From Amoebidium appalachense (lineage: Eukaryota > Ichthyosporea), in contig CAVNZM010000001.1 in the NCBI GenBank assembly GCA_963693365.1, forward strand, positions 5,146,001-5,210,000: a stretch of 64,000 nt of DNA, read 5' to 3'. The translations under genes were made by a program, and so were the position numbers. The notes under the pieces are model-generated. The model saw nothing but the letters and a program-made list of their open reading frames with translations, did no database searches and was not told the origin of the DNA. Below, one piece after another: positions 59,249 through 64,000 of this stretch; the stretch's first letter is position 1; every line of letters begins with the position of its first letter.

Positions 59249-60551
59249 TAAAGGAACAGTATCATAGTATTTGATTTCAAACAAAAAAACCGGGAATATT
59301 GTCAACACACACACATGCACACACGTACGTGCACAGTCACGCACATAGTCACACATGTACACACACTATAGTGCACACTCGCCGATACAAACACACACAC
59401 GCACACACACTCCGGCGCAAGCATCACATACACACGTACACGAGAACTTCATGCCCCCTCAGGCTGGCCAGGCGGCCACGTGCGCACAGCTAGCTTAATA
59501 ATAGCTAGTAGCTATAGATAGTAGTGGCTTGTGTACACATGTGTGCTGGTGATCACGGTTCTAATTTACATGCATATGTGTGCAGGCTGTGTATGCGCTA
59601 ATAAAATACAAAATTGGGGTCCCGGAAAATTCACGGGTGAGGGGAAGGGGGAGAGGGGGGGGGGGGGGGGGGGGGGGGGGGAGGGGGGTGCTTGGTATAC
59701 TTACACACGGCGAACAGTAAGTAATATCCAACTGCATAGAGCAATCGGAATTCTGCATTCACTTGGGTGCATATCATTGACGCGTGTACATTTAGTAAGG
59801 TGGCGAAAAGAATACACTTTGTGCATGTAATTATGAGAACCCCAATATCGCTGTCCAAGGCTTTGTCATCCTGTCATGTAGCATAGCATAACTACAGTAA
59901 TTGATAAGTGTACCAATTTCCTATCGGCTTCAGACCAGAACTATAATCATTACGTGGCTTCTTGGTTCGACTACTACCGAGATAAATGGAAATGCCGTGC
60001 AATAATTTCAGAATTCGAAATAATTTGCTCGGCGTCAGAATGCCCACAAGTGTAAACACAAGCTACACAGCCGTTATGCCCTAACTGGCCCCAACTATTG
60101 ACTTCTATTAGAACGATTATCTTAACAGACACAGCACCGCGCGACAAAAGCAGTAAATTCCCATGAAGCAGATGCAAGGTATACCTCATCCTGCTCCTCC
60201 CCCCCCCCCCCCCCCCCCCCCTCCCCTCCCACCACACACACACCAAAAAAAAAAAAAGACAAAAGAAACACCCCACACCCCGTCCCCACACACTCAGTAA
60301 GACATGCCCTCTCTCTACACCCAACCGACCATGACTCACCTATTACACAACCATTTAGAGCCCGAAACACAAAGAAACCAAACCCACAATACATCCGAAT
60401 GTACAACAAGAAAAAACCTAATAAAATAACAAAAAACTCCAATAGGCGTGAGGATGATGTTACCATGCCACCAATGAGGCACGCAACATACACAAACAAA
60501 AAAAAAAAACCAATTGAAAGAAACAGATCTTCACGAATCACACACCGAGAT
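57582..60551. other. Intergenic stretch between ARMC1 and the FCS/AT-hook gene
   Basis: 57660-58380 is unique AT-rich DNA with possible ARMC1 promoter elements (CCAAT near 58110). 58440-58745 is a fold-back with C and G runs. 58800-60170 is mostly unique with short CA repeats, an A-run (59219-59244) and a G-run (59658-59681). 60200-60260 is a C-run followed by an A-run. No gene seen. Confidence 0.55.
58440..58745. repeat. Large fold-back centred on a C-run
   Basis: Left arm (about 58465-58578: CCAACACACCGTGGC, CA tract, TTTTTTCACATGTTTTTAG) is matched in inverse order by the right arm (about 58634-58725: AAAAACATGTGAAAAA, GT tract, GCCACGGTGTGTTGG), around a C-run of about 50 nt. G-runs flank both outer sides. 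Confidence 0.65.
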
Positions 60552-61796
60552 TCATTCTCCATCTGTCCAAAACCGCCACCTGAAACCCCTCGGCAAGTTT
60601 CCTGTCCGAAGATACTCCAACGCCCTAACGACCCCCTTTGATTTCAGGAAAATCCGGCCCTTTCTCTGTTTTTCTTCATCCGTGGGGTCCAACAGGTGCA
60701 AAAAATCAGTCCCTCCCTCAGACCCCCCCACGGAGGAGACCGAAGTTTGACGGTTCATATCCTTCACATCAGGGACTGTTCCTTTCGGTTTCCGACCGGG
60801 CTTCTTCCTTTCCCGGCGTACGTTCTGGTGCGCTTGCGTGTCGCCTTGACCCGATTCGTTTGTTGAATCGACTTGCCGGCCCGTTTCATCCGTGTCAGTG
60901 TGTCCAGCGGTAGATGTCTGGAGGCGTGGTCGTTTTCTGGGTGCAAGGCGCCCTACCTGCTACATACACGTCAGTATGTGTGTAGAATCCAGTGCACGTG
61001 TATGTGCAGCGTGTGTGCATGTGTGAATGGCAAGTAATTGTAGGATTCTTGGTGACTGTTACAGAGTACGCAGTACGCCCTAATGACCTGCAACGCATCG
61101 TAGATTTTGCAGACAAAGAGTGCACACGATTAGGTTTTCTTTTCTTTTCTTTTCTTTTCTTTTCTTTTCTTTTCTTTTCTTCTGGGGGGAGGGGGGGGGG
61201 GAGGGGGGGGGGGGGGGGGGGGGGGGGGATGGACAACAGACATGCAAGCACGTGCGTGCAATGCAGAATTGTGAATTGTAACACAAACATCTCGCTTATA
61301 TGCCTGTGTGAGCAAATCACTTGCTTCCTCTCGCTGAGTTATGTGTGATTTTGCTCGGTTGCACACGTGTGCGATATGCATAAGCCCACCTGTGCGCTTT
61401 TCCTCTTAATCCCGCTCGTTTTCGTTTTTCCTTGTGCCGCCGCCGCCGCCGCCTTAGCAGCGACTTTTTCCGGTAGAAAACGTGCCGCCCTGGAAAAGCG
61501 GTGGGCACATGACGTGGAGCAAAACCGCTGGGACTTTGTGTAGCTTGGTGGCCTTTCCTTGCAATACTCGCACAATTTCTCCCCGGAGTCTATTTTTGGC
61601 ACTGGCTTCTCGATAGGCTCGGTGGCTCCTGTGTTACAGAGTAGAGTGATGGTTAGTTTTGCCTTATAAGTCTACTCACAACGTAATGTGTGGTCATAAG
61701 GGGAATAGAGGAGCGCAGCATGACAGAGACCCCGTTGTGGAAAAAAGCAGGTTGCAATGGACTGTATTTTTGTATATCTGTCCACGGCAGAGGGAG

Positions 61797-61827
<31 letters not shown>

Positions 61828-62246
61828 ATATACAGAACACGGTACAGTTTACATATTTCAAACGGGTAGCTCGAATGCACAAGTATGCAATGACAACAAT
61901 ACTCGGCGGGGGGGGGGGGGGGGGGGGGGATGGATGGATCCAATGAATACTATGTCCGTGCTTTCTTCATATACCTGCACGTTGTGAGTCGCAATAACTT
62001 GATCACTCTCGTTCCCTTCTGTGTCCCTCTCTCGTGTTACCCCCACATTTACCCCCTTCTTCCTCCCCTTCCTATGTCTAAACTGCAAGTTCTTGCGTGT
62101 ACCATGAGTGAGGCACATGCGCAGGTGAATTTCTTCGAGTACTAGATGGCAATCGTGTACCTACATATTTAGTAATACTATTATCATTATCTTCATCATC
62201 ATAACCATCATTATTATTACCATTATGTTTTTTTTTTTTTTTTTTT

Positions 62247-62277
<31 letters not shown>

Positions 62278-63987
62278 GGGGGGTGATGCGTCAAATGCGC
62301 CAAATAAACAAACATGACGAGCAACACAACACAAATCCTGCAGAGCATAAACAAAGAATATCATAAACAGAGCCCCTCAGAAGGGCCCCCAAGTCATCCA
62401 CAGTGGCCCCGGCGCAGGGGGTGGGTGGGGGGGGGGGGTGGGGGGGGGGGGGGGGGTGGGGGTGGGGGGGGGGGGGGGGGGGTAAGGCCAATACTAACCA
62501 GCATTTGCATCTTGCTTCAGGTCCACGGTTGCATCTTGTGGCGGGGCCATGCCCCTCAGGTCTGCATAGATGGCCTGGGCCGTGGTCTCCTCCACCTCCA
62601 CATCCTGCCCCATCAGCGCCTCGATCTGCACCATCTCTGCGAGCACACTCTTGCCCTCACTGCCAACACCCACCTTAACTTTTTCCTCCAATTTTCCTGC
62701 TTCTTTCCCCGCCATTGCCGGTTTTTCTTCGCTCAACTCGGTGTCGTCTCCGAGCTCTTCTTTAACAACCTGGGCCAATTCCTCTCTTAAAGCAAACAGT
62801 TCCTCCTTGTCTACCTGACTGGACGATAGCGGCGAATCAAATGCCCCGATACTCCCATCGCCAACGGACGCGCTTCGAGAGCTCCTCCTCAACCCCGACC
62901 TCGTTCCCGTGCCGCTCTTTTCCGTGCGATCGGCATCGGTCGATTTCGATTTCGTTTCCTCCGTTGGGGATGCTTGGATAGACTTGGATGATCTTCGGGT
63001 TATCCTAAGAGGAGCAGGTTTGGGTTGCTCCCGGCTAGGGAGTGTGGCCGTGGTCGTGTTTGTGTCGGGCTGTGCATTGGGTAGGGTGGTTAGGACAGGA
63101 TTGGCCAGGGGGGAGGAGGTCGACAAGGGGTTGGATAGGGTGGTGTTGGCCGTGGTGGCGGTGGGGGCAGAAGCGGGGTTCTTTGGCGTAGGAACCCCCC
63201 CGGTAAGCGACGGCGAGTCGGCCCACGGGTCGCCGGTGGAAATTTCCGGTGTCGAAGCTCCGGCGCCAGCCAGGACTGAATCGATAATGTCGGTGCTACA
63301 TAAAAAAGCCGTGAAATCGATGGAAGAGAGGGAAAGTGGGGGGACAAACGGCGCTGGTCGTGGCTCGGGGGCAGCGGCTTCTGATCGGGGCTGTCCCTCG
63401 TTTGTTTCTTTCCTCTCGTTTGTTTCTTCACCTTTCCTCGGTTCGCTGACCAGCAGTTCCGGCGATTTCTCGGGCGCTAGTGGGCTTTGTTCGTTCCCGC
63501 CCGTGACGTCTTTGTTCTTTCCATCATCATCCTTTTCTCTTCCTTCCACATTTTCCTTCTCCTCTTCCTTCTTCTCCACGTCTACCTCCACCGACTTTTC
63601 CTCACCCGCCTCCTTTCCTGTTTCTTCCCCTTTCGCTTGTTCTCCATTGTCAGATTTCCGCTCCACATCGTCCTCTTTCCTTTTCCCCGATTCCGTCTTA
63701 GGGTCTGCCTCTGTCAATCGACCCTCCTTTTCCTCCTTCTTTGCCTCTTTGTCAACCTCATTCTCATTATCTCTTTTCCTCTTTTCAATCTCACTCTCTC
63801 CCTTATCCTCTTTGTTACCATCCTCGTTCCCCTTTTCTGTCTCCATCTTCGTGCTCCTCTCTGTCTCATCGACGTCCATTTGCTCTCTTCTTCCCTCAGT
63901 TGAGTTTTTGTCTTCCACCCCGTTGTTTTCATCCCCTATTACTTCGTCACTCGTATCCTTCTTTGTTTCCTCTTCGTCCACTTCCAT
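60552..63987 (-). CDS. Acidic nuclear protein with FCS-like zinc finger and AT-hook; N-terminus may be incomplete
   Basis: Exons: 62499-63987 (open to the window edge; first ATG at 63987, MEVDEEETKK), 61975-62141, 61390-61617 (or from 61628), 60552-60956. About 760 codons. Residues 1-200 are almost entirely Glu, Lys and Asp, then comes a Ser/Pro/Thr-rich region and a possible coiled coil (EELFALREELAQVVKEE). Exon 2 has a basic nuclear-localisation-like patch (RHRKGRKKG). Exon 3 carries CEYCKERPPSYTKSQRFCST followed by SCAHRF, a C-x2-C...FCS-x3-C arrangement like the FCS zinc fingers of Polycomb proteins, which bind RNA or chromatin. Exon 4 has an AT-hook (KKPGRKPKG). The exon 2/3 join keeps frame only with the acceptor at 61617; the acceptor at 61628 is stronger but out of phase. 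I cannot name an orthologue; a chromatin role is inferred from the motifs. Confidence 0.75.
61137..61180. repeat. (TTTTC)n pentanucleotide tract
   Basis: About eight TTTTC units followed by G-runs, in the last intron of the FCS/AT-hook gene. Confidence 0.9.
62250..62395 (-). mobile_element. Introner-like element, diverged copy in the FCS-gene intron 1
   Basis: On the minus strand: GAGGGGCTCTG, then TTTATGATATTCTTTG, ending TTTGACGCATCA, C-run, A-run. Order and ends match the KNTC1 copies; the C-run/A-run tail is intact here (62228-62283). Confidence 0.5.
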
Positions 63988-64000
63988 ATGATCATGTTCT

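Noticed and set aside
60122-60562. 146-codon hydrophobic frame overlapping the end of the FCS/AT-hook gene
   Set aside because: Phe/Leu richness comes from AT-rich 3' flank; it ends in a C-run/A-run tract and shows no recognisable domain.

Overview
This is eukaryotic nuclear DNA with spliceosomal GT-AG introns and an exceptional load of simple-sequence repeats. I worked out exon models by translating both strands, looking for splice sites, checking reading-phase continuity, and comparing the resulting protein with animal families as I remember them; no database search was run. Two genes can be followed almost end to end against animal proteins, a Rod/KNTC1 kinetochore protein and an ARMC1 protein. 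That points to a holozoan-type opisthokont (an animal or a unicellular relative); the species cannot be told from the sequence.

Layout. Positions 1-39421, minus strand: one giant gene for a KNTC1 (Rod) homologue. About 51 exons of 30-220 bp are spread over 39 kb, starting near 39421 and running off the left edge, so the last part of the C-terminus is outside the window. A tRNA-Val(CAC) gene sits in its intron 20, on the same strand. Positions 39422-41977: upstream region shared with the next gene, with a palindromic E2F-like site, a CRE and a 0.7 kb block of (GT)n, (CT)n and (CCCT)n. Positions 41978-43237, plus strand: an intronless secreted trypsin-like protease with a tandem AKPAVP tail, in a 2.5 kb island almost free of long repeats. 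Positions 43238-49434: intergenic, repeat-rich, no convincing gene. Positions 49435-57581, minus strand: a complete ARMC1 homologue, 8 exons, 286 codons, all phases consistent. Positions 57582-60551: intergenic, with a large fold-back. Positions 60552-64000, minus strand: most of a nuclear-looking protein with a long acidic N-terminal region, an FCS-like zinc finger and an AT-hook; its N-terminus may lie beyond the window.

The genes do not form a pathway. KNTC1 acts at the kinetochore in mitosis, ARMC1 is linked to mitochondria in animals, the protease is secreted, and the FCS/AT-hook protein is probably chromatin-bound. The most unusual signal is the intron architecture. In most introns of all three minus-strand spliced genes a long C-run (seen as poly-G on the + strand) starts within about 3-20 nt of the 5' splice site. 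Many intron ends are themselves microsatellite: sense (GT)n right after the donor, sense (CA)n running into the acceptor CAG. A dispersed element of about 100-115 bp, always in host-sense orientation and in two cases abutting the 5' splice site, looks like an introner or short retroposon and may be a source of these tracts.
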